NCBI RefSeq assembly: GCF_000348985.1
Contig: NC_035925.1
Coordinates: 434,001 to 498,000, forward strand
Source: Huiozyma naganishii CBS 8797
Lineage: Eukaryota > Ascomycota > Saccharomycetes > Saccharomycetales > Saccharomycetaceae
Direction of reading: 5' to 3'
DNA length: 64,000 nucleotides
Position numbers and translations under genes: made by a program. Within the stretch, counting starts at the first letter, position 1, and each line of letters opens with the position of its first letter. The notes beneath the pieces are model-generated. The model saw only the letters and a program-made list of their open reading frames with translations, did not search any database and was not told where the DNA came from. Shown in pieces: positions 18,792 through 32,327 of this stretch.

Positions 18792-19997
18792 TTTTGTCAG
18801 CGAAAGATATCTGATAGGTAGTGCTTTGATATATGTATCTCTGTAAGTTGAGCTTCGGGAAAAAAGGGGGATTCACGTAATACGACCAAAAACGACCGGA
18901 AGGAACCAAAAGACGCGCAAACAGGTGGACAGAGAGGGAAAAAAATTCATTCAAAGGACTACTCCGAACCGAGCAATCTCTGCGTTATTAAGTAAGCAGC
19001 AGAGAATGGGAAAACCAAAGAGAAAGAGAAAAAGACACACCCAACAAAGAAAGCGAGCGAAAGAAAGGGGCGCTGGTTCACAGGGAGCCCTTCCACAACT
19101 GACGCGAAACTGCAGTGACAGAAGTCAAACGGCTAATATATCTCGCATCTTCGTCTTCTTCTTCTTCTTCTGGGAGAACCAAAAATCTCACGCCAAATTT
19201 TTTGTATTACGAGAGCGCACATTCCGACCCGTTTCGGGAAACTGCTGAAATCTCACAGAATCGGCTGCAGGACGCTCTTTCCTGAAAAAGAAATGAAAAC
19301 TGGTGACGAGTATTCCCAAAAGAGGAATGGTGATATCTTCCCGTTCCTCCAGTACCCAGCAGACAGCAGACAGCAGCTGCAAGTAACGCATACGAGCCCG
19401 TCCCTTGTCCCTCCCTCCGGCGCGGTCTTCGCTTTACAACAAGCAAGCGCTCCCCACTCTTGCTCCACTTTTTTTGGGCTTTGTTTTGTTGTACTCTTCG
19501 AACAAGTATTATTCTGATTATCATCCCACGCCCCTTAATGAGGGTGCGGTGTCCCCCTCCCCTCTTCCACCACCCCACAAGTCCAGAAATGTTCTACGTG
19601 CGCCCTCTCTGCTGCTACATGTCGCTAGAAAAGCTGCAAGAATAATAATAATAATAATAAAAATAGTAATATTAATAATAATATATTCAAGAAGACAGCT
19701 GGAAATATTGTCGGACCATTTTTTAGAAGCCCAACGTGCTCGGTTTCTTCTTTGATTTTCCCAATTCTGGAAATGTAATGGTTCTTTCAAGCTTCTTCGA
19801 TTTTGTAGCTGGTTCACCTCTATGCTCTTTTTTTACCTCTTATTATTAATTTTTTTTTATTATTGCTACCTAGACTTTCTTCCATCTTGCTATAGTTGAT
19901 GGTGCCTGTGTTTCTGTGTGTCGTGTTGCTTCTTGAGGAGTTGCACGGTACTGTTCCAAACCACGCCACTGCCCAAACTTGTGTTGCTTGTAGACAG
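18792..19997. other. divergent intergenic region, CIP1-like gene and CHL1
   Basis: A 1.2-kb region with low-complexity tracts: purine runs near 18.9-19.1 kb, a CTT run at about 19150-19170 and an (AAT)n tract at about 19641-19687. Five AGGGG/CCCCT pentamers (18865, 19066, 19531, 19554, 19559) could be stress-response elements, but this is not far above chance. Several open frames here are low-complexity translations and are not accepted as genes. No tRNA or recognisable snoRNA was seen. Confidence 0.5.
19641..19687. repeat. (AAT)n microsatellite, imperfect
   Basis: About eight uninterrupted AAT units followed by further interrupted units, about 310 bases upstream of the CHL1 start. Confidence 0.85.
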
Positions 19998-22496
19998 ATG
20001 GCGGGGATGTTTCATCACCCGTTTGAGCCGTATGATATTCAAGTGGAATTGATGCAGTGCATCTATGATGTGTTGAGTTCTACTGCGAGTACGAACGCAA
20101 ACGTTCAAAGGAAAAAAATTGGGATACTTGAATCTCCAACGGGCACGGGGAAAACTCTCTCGTTGATCTGTGCTTCCCTATCTTGGCTAAGAGATAATAA
20201 ACTGAAACTTTTAAGTTGTGGTGATAATGTGGGCGGTGAGAACTCTGATTCTGACTCAGAGGATGAGCCCGAGTGGGTTAAGGAAACGTTTCAGAAAAAA
20301 CAATTGCAGGATAAACTTGGTCTTTTGGACGAGTTCGAAAGGCATCTTGATATAATAGGGAAACAGGGTGACACACCATCTGCTAAACACCTGGAGAGGC
20401 CCACGAAGACTAGGAAACTAAAACACGTCGCAGTGAAGATTGAAGAGGAGGATTACTTACCCAAACCGTACGAGGAAGACGGTCCAGAGTCCTCGCAGGA
20501 TGATAAAAATTTACAGCTCAACAAGGAGGTCGCTCATTTACTGGCGAAAATCGACGCCTCTCACGGTAATAAGAATCCACAAGACAACAACCCCTTTGCT
20601 ACCGCTTCAGTGAACCCTGTCAAAATCTTTTTCGCCTCCAGAACACATTCACAATTGAACCAATTTGCATCACAGTTACAGTTACCAAAGTTCCCGTCCT
20701 CATTCCCGGACAGTGTCCCCAACGAGAGAGTGAAATTCCTCCCACTAGCATCAAAGAAGCAACTCTGTATTAACCCGGAAGTGACAAAATGGGGTACTTT
20801 GGAAGCAATAAATGATGCATGTTATGAGGTTAGACATTCACCCAAGGGGTGTCCCTACTATCAGAACACCACAGAATGGCATTACTCAAAAGATACCACT
20901 TTCTTCAAGGATAAACTCTTTGAGTCCGTTCATGACATTGAAAACCTTGTAGAAACAGGGCAACACTTACGAGTCTGTCCATATTATGCATCTCGGGACA
21001 CACTCCCGGGGATGGAAGTGATAACTCTACCGTACCAGTACCTGTTGTCCGAATCAACGCGGGATATCATGGGGATTGATTTAAAGGACAGTATCGTGAT
21101 CATCGATGAAGCTCATAATTTGGTTGACACAGTCAATAGTATTCATTCGGCAAAAGTTACTTTGGATGACTTAATCACCTGTGAAAACGGTATCCGTCAC
21201 TACTTACAGAAATTCAAACTCAGATTAAACCCAGGGAACCGGGTCAATCTGTTGAAACTATTGAAGCTGATATCTACAATCTCCCAATATATCAAGTCTA
21301 ATTTCAAAAAACCAGGACAAAAAGTTGACGCAAATGATATATTAGGTGACTCCAATGCCGATATCCTCAACATCCATAGATTGATCAAGTACATTCGTGT
21401 CTCAAAAGTGGCCTACAAGATTGATACATATATCAAAGCATTAGATAAAAAGACTGCCGATGACTCGCCAACGGATAAACCAGGGCCAACAACTTCCTCC
21501 CAGCCATTGCTCTTTAAAGTGGTCTCGTTCCTTACATGCTTGACCAACCCGGCAAGCGAAGGTCAGTTCTTTTTTGAGACTGGGCCCTCCATGGAGTACA
21601 TGTTGCTAGAACCCAGTAAACAATTTGAGTCAATCATCGAAGATGCAAGGTGTGTCTTCTTGGCGGGTGGCACCATGGAACCAATTTCTGACCTGACAGA
21701 GAATTTGTTCCCCCTCGTACCGAAGGAGGAAATCAGCATATTTCAATGTAATCATATTGTTCCTGATGCCAACGTCGAAACGTTCGTGATTAACGAACCA
21801 GGACTGGAGTTTACTTTTGCAAACAGAGGGAACAACACACTGATCAATATACAGTTGTTTTCCTTCTATAAAAAGTTGTCAAAAACAGTCCCCCTAAGCG
21901 GCGGTATCGTTGGCTTCTTCCCAAGCTACCAGTTCCTACAGAATATCATTGACCAGTGGAAAGAAAATGGTATTTTCGATGAAATGAACAGGACGAGGAA
22001 GATATTCTACGAGTCCAAAAACGGGAAGGATCCATTGAATGACTACACTACCGTGGTCACAAATCAAGATCCGAAAGTGGGCGCCATTTTGTTTGCTGTT
22101 GTCGGTGGACGACTTTCGGAAGGTATAAACTTTCAGGACAATCTTTGTAGGGCGGTGGTTATGACTGGCCTACCATTCCCCAATCTGGCGAGTGGGGAGC
22201 TACAAATCAAAAAATTGCATTTACAGGAAAAGGTTAAGAAGCGTGGCGGTGACACGAAGCAGGCAACGAAGGATTTCATTGAAAATATATGCATGAAAGC
22301 TGTGAATCAAAGTGTTGGTAGGGCCATTCGACATATGAATGACTACGCCAATATTTATCTATTAGATAACAGGTACAGCAATGAATCCATCAGAGGGAAA
22401 CTATCCTTGTGGGTGAGAAGAAGAATCCAACCTCAAACATCCCTCGATGGCGTGATTACTGAAACCACAAGGTTTTTCACAGAGAAGGAAAAATAA
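19998..22496 (+). CDS. CHL1: DNA helicase of the XPD/FANCJ type, sister chromatid cohesion
   Basis: Superfamily 2 iron-sulfur helicase acting with the replication fork in cohesion establishment; orthologue of human DDX11. The ATG at 19998 is preferred because FHHPFEPYDIQVELM matches the family start; the frame stays open 34 codons upstream without similarity. Walker A is ESPTGTGKT at about residues 45-53, the DEAH box is IIDEAHNLVD at 370-373, and Cys residues around 275-335 (KGCPYY, RVCPYY) form the Fe-S domain. C-terminal motifs are GRLSEGINFQDNLCRAVVM and QSVGRAIRH. It has 832 residues against 861 in S. cerevisiae. It is convergent with TFC8. Confidence 0.95.
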   Translation: MAGMFHHPFEPYDIQVELMQCIYDVLSSTASTNANVQRKKIGILESPTGTGKTLSLICASLSWLRDNKLKLLSCGDNVGGENSDSDSEDEPEWVKETFQKKQLQDKLGLLDEFERHLDIIGKQGDTPSAKHLERPTKTRKLKHVAVKIEEEDYLPKPYEEDGPESSQDDKNLQLNKEVAHLLAKIDASHGNKNPQDNNPFATASVNPVKIFFASRTHSQLNQFASQLQLPKFPSSFPDSVPNERVKFLPLASKKQLCINPEVTKWGTLEAINDACYEVRHSPKGCPYYQNTTEWHYSKDTTFFKDKLFESVHDIENLVETGQHLRVCPYYASRDTLPGMEVITLPYQYLLSESTRDIMGIDLKDSIVIIDEAHNLVDTVNSIHSAKVTLDDLITCENGIRHYLQKFKLRLNPGNRVNLLKLLKLISTISQYIKSNFKKPGQKVDANDILGDSNADILNIHRLIKYIRVSKVAYKIDTYIKALDKKTADDSPTDKPGPTTSSQPLLFKVVSFLTCLTNPASEGQFFFETGPSMEYMLLEPSKQFESIIEDARCVFLAGGTMEPISDLTENLFPLVPKEEISIFQCNHIVPDANVETFVINEPGLEFTFANRGNNTLINIQLFSFYKKLSKTVPLSGGIVGFFPSYQFLQNIIDQWKENGIFDEMNRTRKIFYESKNGKDPLNDYTTVVTNQDPKVGAILFAVVGGRLSEGINFQDNLCRAVVMTGLPFPNLASGELQIKKLHLQEKVKKRGGDTKQATKDFIENICMKAVNQSVGRAIRHMNDYANIYLLDNRYSNESIRGKLSLWVRRRIQPQTSLDGVITETTRFFTEKEK

Positions 22497-22577
22497 TGTT
22501 ACCTCTCCAGTTAATATTACAGTTTATAGATACAAATTTTAACGTGCTATTTGTACAATAAATTACATGGGTCAAGT

Positions 22578-24311
22578 TCACAACAACTTGCTCCCAGTAT
22601 AAACACTCTTCTCGTTGAAATATTCCAACAAAGTTCTTGTAAACCAACCGTATTCATTCAACAAATCTTTGTTAATGTCTATTATTCTATGTTTTGTTAC
22701 AGGGCAGACCTTTACGCGTGTGGTGATCAAGGGTAGTAACGTCACCGAACAACGTCTCCATGTATTTCCATCTTGTGACTCAATTTCTGTAAGATTTTCA
22801 TTTTCACTTCCGAAAAGAAAGACCTGTTCTATGAACTCACCTTTAAATGGAATGGGGTGCTGGGATGGTAAGAAGGTTGGATTCTCACCAAGTACTTTAG
22901 CCAAAGATGCCAAGCATGCCTGGTCCAGTAGATTGTCTATTTTAGTGATGTTATCTCTGCCGTATTCGAATACCAATCTGTAAAATAAATCAATAGTTTG
23001 GACCTCCGTTGTTATCAAATTGTTGAAAAGTCGGTAAATCATGGAATTGTGATTCATGATATCGTTAAGATACAAATTGAGACCCTCGCTTGTGTCAAGA
23101 GTGGGTACCTCAGCACTATCTTCTGTAACGGGAAGTTGCTTATTGTAGATGTGATACGTTTGATACCACGCCAACCCTGACGCCTTATTTGATAGTTCCC
23201 AATTATCGTATAACGGAAAGAAGGATACCTTATATTGGAATTCCGATTGGATCTTGTACTTCAGAGTATCCCGGTCAATATCGTAGAGAATGGCAACAGA
23301 ATACCCGTCGGGTGATAGGGCAACACCATGAATAAATAGCGTTGACTTGTATTTTTTCAATGGATTCCAGACTTCGTTCCACTTTTTCAGTTTCCTCTCT
23401 AGGTTTGGAAAGATGATGTCTTCAGAAAGTAATTCGCCAGCTTGATCCAAGTTTAACTTACAGGAAGAGCTGTTAGATAAGAATACAACCTCTCTGGTTC
23501 GTAACAATGGTATTATGTGGAATTCTTGTAATGGGTCTACTCTAAACATTTTGGTATCTTTTGTTTTCAAATTAACTTTATAGACGGCACCATATGTCGC
23601 TATTATTGCAAATTCGTGTACAATATCAATGTTTACTATTTTGAATCTTGCTGGTGGTAAAATCTCATCGGCAGCCATTGTGGACCCATCCACGAAGTGA
23701 ACACCGTTATCAGAAGCAGCGCAGATCATACCATGATCACTCCAACGTATATGAACAACCCATTGTGGTAATTGACTGACAGAGCCTAATGTAATATTCT
23801 TAGAAGACTGGGAACCGTCGTTGCCCAGCGTAAATAAAACGAGTTCATTTGTCTCATTTCCCACGGCGATTGATAGTTTGTTCGGGCACCATTCAAAACA
23901 ATGATACGTTCTCTGTTCTATGGTAGAGTTAGGATCATCCAAGTTCGAAAGCAACTTGTCGTTTTTGAACAGAAGAACATTACCGTTGTTTGTTAGAACA
24001 GCCATTATAGTGGGGTCGACCGGGCAGGGTTTACAGCTCCTGACAAAGGACGCTGGCTGAGAGTTTAGCAGAGTATTGATACTATTCACTTGATGTTCAA
24101 GTTTGTTATTCGTATCAACCTCGAATGGAATACTTTGGACATGAAACAGGTCCTTTGAATGCGTATTCATTTCCTTATTGTAAAGGGGAGTGCCAACACT
24201 AACCTCAGGAATAGTGTCAAAAAACAGGGTTCCATCAGAGCACCAGTGAAGGCCATCATAAAAATCCTGTAGTTCTCTCCTCTGCAACACCAAATCCCTC
24301 AGCAATTTCAT
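22578..24311 (-). CDS. TFC8: TFIIIC subunit tau60
   Basis: Subunit of the tauB module of RNA polymerase III factor TFIIIC, linking tau138 and TBP at tRNA genes. The start MKLLRDLVLQRRELQDF at 24311 matches the family; an extra 36 codons upstream to 24419 are not conserved. The protein has 577 residues against 588 in S. cerevisiae and a WD40-like propeller. Matching blocks include SLLNSQPA, AVLTNNGNVLLFKNDKLLSNLD, HGVALSPDGYSVAILYDI, GLAWYQTYHIYNKQLP and the C-terminal TWRRCSVTLLPLITTRVKVCPV with NEYGWFTRTLLEYFNE. It is divergent from NCR1. Confidence 0.95.
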   Translation of the reverse strand: MKLLRDLVLQRRELQDFYDGLHWCSDGTLFFDTIPEVSVGTPLYNKEMNTHSKDLFHVQSIPFEVDTNNKLEHQVNSINTLLNSQPASFVRSCKPCPVDPTIMAVLTNNGNVLLFKNDKLLSNLDDPNSTIEQRTYHCFEWCPNKLSIAVGNETNELVLFTLGNDGSQSSKNITLGSVSQLPQWVVHIRWSDHGMICAASDNGVHFVDGSTMAADEILPPARFKIVNIDIVHEFAIIATYGAVYKVNLKTKDTKMFRVDPLQEFHIIPLLRTREVVFLSNSSSCKLNLDQAGELLSEDIIFPNLERKLKKWNEVWNPLKKYKSTLFIHGVALSPDGYSVAILYDIDRDTLKYKIQSEFQYKVSFFPLYDNWELSNKASGLAWYQTYHIYNKQLPVTEDSAEVPTLDTSEGLNLYLNDIMNHNSMIYRLFNNLITTEVQTIDLFYRLVFEYGRDNITKIDNLLDQACLASLAKVLGENPTFLPSQHPIPFKGEFIEQVFLFGSENENLTEIESQDGNTWRRCSVTLLPLITTRVKVCPVTKHRIIDINKDLLNEYGWFTRTLLEYFNEKSVYTGSKLL

Positions 24312-24383
24312 TATTAGCTTGACGACTTTACGTGTCGTTCTATGTGTATATAATCTGTAATGATTTTTTTTGGCATCTTTTAA

Positions 24384-28010
<3,627 letters not shown>

Positions 28011-28251
28011 CCTGATACGATTCAATACTATACCAATTTACGTAACTTCATATACAACCAAGACACCTTATTTCCAAATCTGGAAACCCCACGTCATTGA
28101 AATATTCCCTTGAGTTCAGTTTCCCTCGAGACTGGAAACATATAAAAAAAAAGAAGATAGAGTGGAAGTGGATCTATACCCCAATAGGTGCAACGATACC
28201 TGGAACCTCCATCAGTTATAAGACCAAGGTTTAGGGTGCTTATCTACGTGC

Positions 28252-28890
28252 ATGTTCAAAGTACTTGATTTATATACCAATGCGTTGAGGAAACGACCCA
28301 AGACTACCAATGCTATAATGACAGGTGTGCTATTCGGTTTAGGGGACGTTTCCGCACAACTGATGTTTTCGTATCCTAATGATTCTAAACACACTCCGTT
28401 GAGCCATGGAGAGACTCTTGACGACATCGCTAAGAGCAAAGGCTGGGTATATGACGTACCGCGGACTCTCCGAGCAGTATCCTACGGCGCCCTTATTTTT
28501 TCCTTCATTGGGGATAAGTGGTATAAGATTCTAAATTTTAAAGTCAAACTGAAGGGAAAACCCTCCTCAGATTGGTCCAATAGGTTGTTGAGGGTTGGAG
28601 TGGATCAACTATTGTTTGCTCCCTTGTCGCTGCCGTTCTACTTCAGTTGTATGACGATAATGGAAGGTGGGAATTGGGGGACGATAAAGAATAAGTTGAA
28701 GAACCAGTGGTGGAGCACTCTAGTAACGAATTGGGCTGTTTGGCCCTTGTTCCAAAGTATCAATTTCTCGTTTGTCCCTCTGCAACATCAATTGTTGGCG
28801 GTGAACACCGTAGCCATCTTTTGGAACACTTATTTGTCATACAAAAACGCCACTTTTTCCATGGAACCACATCATATGATTGTGGACTGA
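28252..28890 (+). CDS. SYM1: mitochondrial inner membrane protein, Mpv17/PMP22 family
   Basis: Yeast counterpart of human MPV17, an inner-membrane channel-like protein needed for growth on ethanol at high temperature. It has 212 residues with about four membrane segments. Family blocks are TTNAIMTGVLFGLGDVSAQL, FIGDKWYKILN, PFYFSCMTIMEG, NWAVWPLFQSINFSFVPLQH and the end VAIFWNTYLSYKN. An insertion of about 15 residues (near HTPLSHGETLDD) follows the first helix. In S. cerevisiae SYM1 is on chromosome XII (YLR251W), so its place between NCR1 and AEP3 differs from that order. Confidence 0.94.
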   Translation: MFKVLDLYTNALRKRPKTTNAIMTGVLFGLGDVSAQLMFSYPNDSKHTPLSHGETLDDIAKSKGWVYDVPRTLRAVSYGALIFSFIGDKWYKILNFKVKLKGKPSSDWSNRLLRVGVDQLLFAPLSLPFYFSCMTIMEGGNWGTIKNKLKNQWWSTLVTNWAVWPLFQSINFSFVPLQHQLLAVNTVAIFWNTYLSYKNATFSMEPHHMIVD

Positions 28891-29009
28891 ATGTATACAT
28901 TGGATTTAGAGTAAACTTTGTCTACTAGTATTTAGCTTAAGAAGGCATTTGAATAGTCGTTAGTGCGGCATAGCAATGGGTCTCCTTTCAAAGAGAGCAA
29001 AAAGAAAAC

Positions 29010-29080
29010 TCCGAAACGGGGAGTCGAACCCCGATCTCCACGGTGAAAGCGTGATGTGATAGCCGTTACACTATATCGGA
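29010..29080 (-). tRNA. tRNA-Glu (UUC)
   Basis: The minus strand folds as a tRNA with anticodon TTC in the loop CTTTCAC. The B-box is GGTTCGACTCC and the A-box region is normal for yeast tRNA-Glu; it differs little from the S. cerevisiae tRNA-Glu(UUC). There is no intron. An oligo-T terminator lies just downstream (A-rich on the plus strand before 29010). The acceptor stem appears to have a U6-U67 mismatch. Confidence 0.93.
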
Positions 29081-30321
29081 TGTAAAAGAGATAAATTGTT
29101 TTAGGCTTAACCGTGGCAAATCCCCACTCGAAAAAAAAGACTTTCTTGGACAATCTGGACAAATAAGGATCAGCATAAATCAGGACAGATGCACGGTTCA
29201 CAAACAAGAAGTTGGAATATCATTGTAAATAATACAAGTAAACTAATTAGCAAGTATAACGGAAGACTAGTATCTTCTACAACACTACGCTTTAGTGTTA
29301 GTATTAGAGATTTCAAGTACCACCTAAGTTACTCTCCCAGATTTGCCCTACAACATTTTTTTTAAATTCGCTGGGTTTGAGTATCTTTTGAATGATCAGA
29401 TGCAACTTCCAAATGGATTCAAGACCAGTGAACTAGACATAGGGGGTCCAAAAACGAAGGACAACAATGCAAAGAGATGGCTGGTTAAGAAAAACAGGAC
29501 GAAAAGTAATAGTGTCACCACATAAAGAAAAAATGGAATATTACAAGGTGCCAACTTCGCATAAGCAACCTATAGGGGTTTGTTAAAGCCATTGTAAACA
29601 AGCGATGCATAACGGCTGAAGTGTGTCGCAGAAGGTCAAATAAAATATTCTGCCAAAGTAATGCATCTGGTATGATAAAGCAACGAGAAAAAGAAAGAAC
29701 GGGTCATGTAAGACACAGAAGAGGTACACAATAACAAATCGCCTCAACTTACAAAATCCACATTATCGAAACAAAGAAAATACATTAACGGAGTTGGACT
29801 GTTTTCAGATCTAGAGAAGGAGGAACCGCCATACGATCAGGCAACTCGAAGGATATTTTCAATCTTTGCCCTACTACAGAACTTTACTTCTGTAATATCT
29901 TCAGGCCAAGCCATCAATTCAATCTCATTCATTGATTTGTTCTTTGCGGGGAACCCCTTTCCCTCAAATCCCGAACAATCTCTTATTTTCCCATGTATGA
30001 GCATCAAATCCCTAATTGTGTTAGGAACTGCAATTTTTTAGCCATATTTCCCTAACACCATCCTATTTTCACAACAACTATTGCAAAGACTCGTTAAAGA
30101 ACTCCCGTCGTAACACCATGCGATCTGGTTTTCTGATCAAATAGTCATGTCACAGAATCTTCAGAAATAATAAAAGTGTTCAAATCGACAAAAAACGTTT
30201 TATGGCGTGGAGGGGAAACGAAGTGTACCTTCCGGAGAAGGTGAAATACCCGTCATTAAGCCACGATCTGCCCTGTTTTCTGTGCTATCTTGACTGAACA
30301 ACGCAGGAGCGCTGACATTGG
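29081..30321. other. gene-free region, tRNA-Glu to AEP3
   Basis: About 1.2 kb of mixed-composition sequence with no open frame longer than 60 codons, no second tRNA and no repeat I could define. A segment at about 29206-29285 resembles the ends of yeast LTRs (TTGGAAT ... ACAACA), but it is too degenerate to call. It may hold the AEP3 promoter plus an unrecognised non-coding RNA or eroded sequence. Confidence 0.4.
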
Positions 30322-32100
30322 ATGAATGTGTCACAAAAATTTGGCGAGCTAATAAGAAAGGGAAGCAAGTCATTCAATGTGAATGTGCAGCGCATTACAA
30401 TGCTTGCGCACGCTAGCAACCAGAGTCACACGGGCGCGGCTGTCAAGGTACGACGATCAAGAGGGAAAGTTGATGTACATCGACTTGTTACTGAAAATTT
30501 AGCGTTGGTAGGCAGGGGCTCCCAGTTCGAGAAGAAAGCTGTGCAGCAATTTCTGTCCCCGCTGCAGGAGGAGGGAACGTTCCAGCGACAAAACGTATCC
30601 GCAACGTTTGACACGGAAAGGGCGGTGAAGCTGCATAGGTTGAACAAGGAATTGCGCGGGGACCCCAAACTTGCTCCAATTATCGATACCAATTTCTTGG
30701 ACCAAGTGCTGAGGCTGCTAGAGCAATTGACCCCCAGGACGGATCTTGAGACGGGTAATGTTGTTTCCCTGCGGAGCACGGCTCCAGAGCACCGACCCCC
30801 ATTGACATCGCAACTGGAGGTTCCGCATGTACCAGATTTCACTCTCCCCGAGAACAACAACAGTGAAGCGTTTGCGCGGTACATCGGGCTGCTAACGCAC
30901 GGGAAGTTTATCAAGGATTCGCAACTGCCGTTGTTGATCCGTGCACTGTTGCACCCGTTTAATGAGACGACGGCGCCACTGTTTACGGTGCGGAACTTCA
31001 ACGATGCGATGTTTTACTTCCGGAATAAGTGGGACATCGCGAGCATGCGAGAGACTTTCTCGCTTATCAGGCTGTGCCGCCTGCACCGGGACACGATGTC
31101 TTACAATTTGATGCTTGGTGGTGTGCTTAGGAACGCGCGAATCCGCAAGGTTGGGAACACGACTCGGGAGTTCGTATACTACCTGGAGCAGATGTTGCGT
31201 GATGGGGTTTCCGCGGACGCACACTCGTGGGGGGTTGTCTACGACCACTTGCTCAGTGACGAGGCGCGGTCGCGGTTGTTGGCTCGGTTGTGGGTCATTT
31301 CTCCGCAGTTGGGCAGGAGCTCTGTCTTGATGATGCGAGTGATGCAGAACTGTGAGGACCCTGAGAAAGTGGTGAAATTCATGCGAGAGCACCATGTAGC
31401 ACTGACATCCGGGATCCTGCGACTACTTTTACGGAAATACCTTGCGCAGGACCGCATTGGCGAGGCGTGGCAGGTACTGCAGCGAGCGCCTACAAGGTTA
31501 TGGGACGTGGGAATGTTAAACGGGTTCCTGATATGTCTGGCGAACCGGGGCCGCGTGGACATGTGCCTGATGGTGATTGGGAATTTCCAGTCGGCAAGGG
31601 TGCCCCTGGACGGGGACGTGTTCCGGTGGCTTTACAAGGCGCTCGTTCGGAACGGGTACACACGGAAATTCGCCGTTGTTTACCAGGAGATTACACGATG
31701 GCACAGACGTGTGTGTCCCGTTCGAAACACTTACTGGAAAGTGAAGTGTGATACAATTGTGAAATTCAATTGTAAAGGTTCGGACCCTACGCGTGAACAG
31801 GAACAGAAGTTACAGCTGCTTCTCAGTGGAGTGACTTGCAAGGGGTCCCTAACGTGGGATGTGTGGAACGTGTACCCTGACTTGCGACCTTTACTGCGAT
31901 TTTTGGGGGTTGTTAAGGGCAAAGGGTCGCGTTCTGGGACCGCACCCAGCCATAGTATTAGTGACGAGGGTACTAAGGAGAAGAAGAGACGGTACCGTGA
32001 GCGGATCAGACATATATCTGTGGGGAACGCCATGGCTCAACGTATACCGTATGCTCGTGACACTTACGGAGCATTGGCGAGGGACTTCTTTTGGAGATAG
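30322..32100 (+). CDS. AEP3: mitochondrial PPR protein, ATP6/8 mRNA stability and translation factor
   Basis: Peripheral inner-membrane mitochondrial protein that stabilises the bicistronic ATP8/ATP6 mRNA in S. cerevisiae. It has 592 residues against 606. Pentatricopeptide-like helix pairs run through the middle, and blocks such as YIGLLTHGKF, LLHPFNETTAPL, SYNLMLGGVLRNARIRK, FRWLYKALVRNGYTRKF and a C-terminal KRRYRERIRHI match the family. The N-terminus is basic and could act as a presequence from either ATG 30322 or ATG 30400. The (AG)n tract with an assembly gap begins at the stop codon. It is followed convergently by LSP1, as in YPL005W-YPL004C. Confidence 0.9.
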   Translation: MNVSQKFGELIRKGSKSFNVNVQRITMLAHASNQSHTGAAVKVRRSRGKVDVHRLVTENLALVGRGSQFEKKAVQQFLSPLQEEGTFQRQNVSATFDTERAVKLHRLNKELRGDPKLAPIIDTNFLDQVLRLLEQLTPRTDLETGNVVSLRSTAPEHRPPLTSQLEVPHVPDFTLPENNNSEAFARYIGLLTHGKFIKDSQLPLLIRALLHPFNETTAPLFTVRNFNDAMFYFRNKWDIASMRETFSLIRLCRLHRDTMSYNLMLGGVLRNARIRKVGNTTREFVYYLEQMLRDGVSADAHSWGVVYDHLLSDEARSRLLARLWVISPQLGRSSVLMMRVMQNCEDPEKVVKFMREHHVALTSGILRLLLRKYLAQDRIGEAWQVLQRAPTRLWDVGMLNGFLICLANRGRVDMCLMVIGNFQSARVPLDGDVFRWLYKALVRNGYTRKFAVVYQEITRWHRRVCPVRNTYWKVKCDTIVKFNCKGSDPTREQEQKLQLLLSGVTCKGSLTWDVWNVYPDLRPLLRFLGVVKGKGSRSGTAPSHSISDEGTKEKKRRYRERIRHISVGNAMAQRIPYARDTYGALARDFFWR

Positions 32101-32144
32101 AGAGAGAGAGAGNNNNNNNNNNNNNNNNNNNNAGAGAGAGAGAG
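32099..32144. repeat. (AG)n microsatellite containing a 20-base assembly gap
   Basis: AG repeats flank a run of 20 Ns (32113-32132). The tract starts at the AEP3 stop codon (TAG followed by AGAGAG). The real repeat length is unknown. Confidence 0.95.
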
Positions 32145-32203
32145 GAAGAATTAGCATTAAAAATATAGTATGATATATTCATGTAGATATTACTTGTCTG
32201 TTG

Positions 32204-32228
32204 ATAATAATAATAATAATAATAATAA
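32204..32228. repeat. (AAT)n microsatellite
   Basis: About eight uninterrupted ATA/AAT units between the convergent AEP3 and LSP1 3' ends. Confidence 0.9.
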
Positions 32229-32327
32229 CAGTAACAATTGAACTTAAAAGAGAAAGATAAGAAATAACAAAGAAATAAAAAAGAAAGATAGAAGGAAGTT
32301 AGTCAATTGTTAGAAGGGTACGGCCGT

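Noticed and set aside
18865..19563. Five AGGGG/CCCCT stress-element pentamers
   Set aside because: A 5-base motif on two strands is expected two or three times in 1.2 kb, so five is weak evidence.
19204..19817. Several overlapping frames of 70-120 codons on both strands between the CIP1-like gene and CHL1
   Set aside because: Low-complexity composition from CT-rich and AAT repeats; they contradict each other and have no motifs.
29206..29285. LTR-like segment near tRNA-Glu
   Set aside because: Only the ends resemble LTR termini; no second copy in the window and no flanking duplication.
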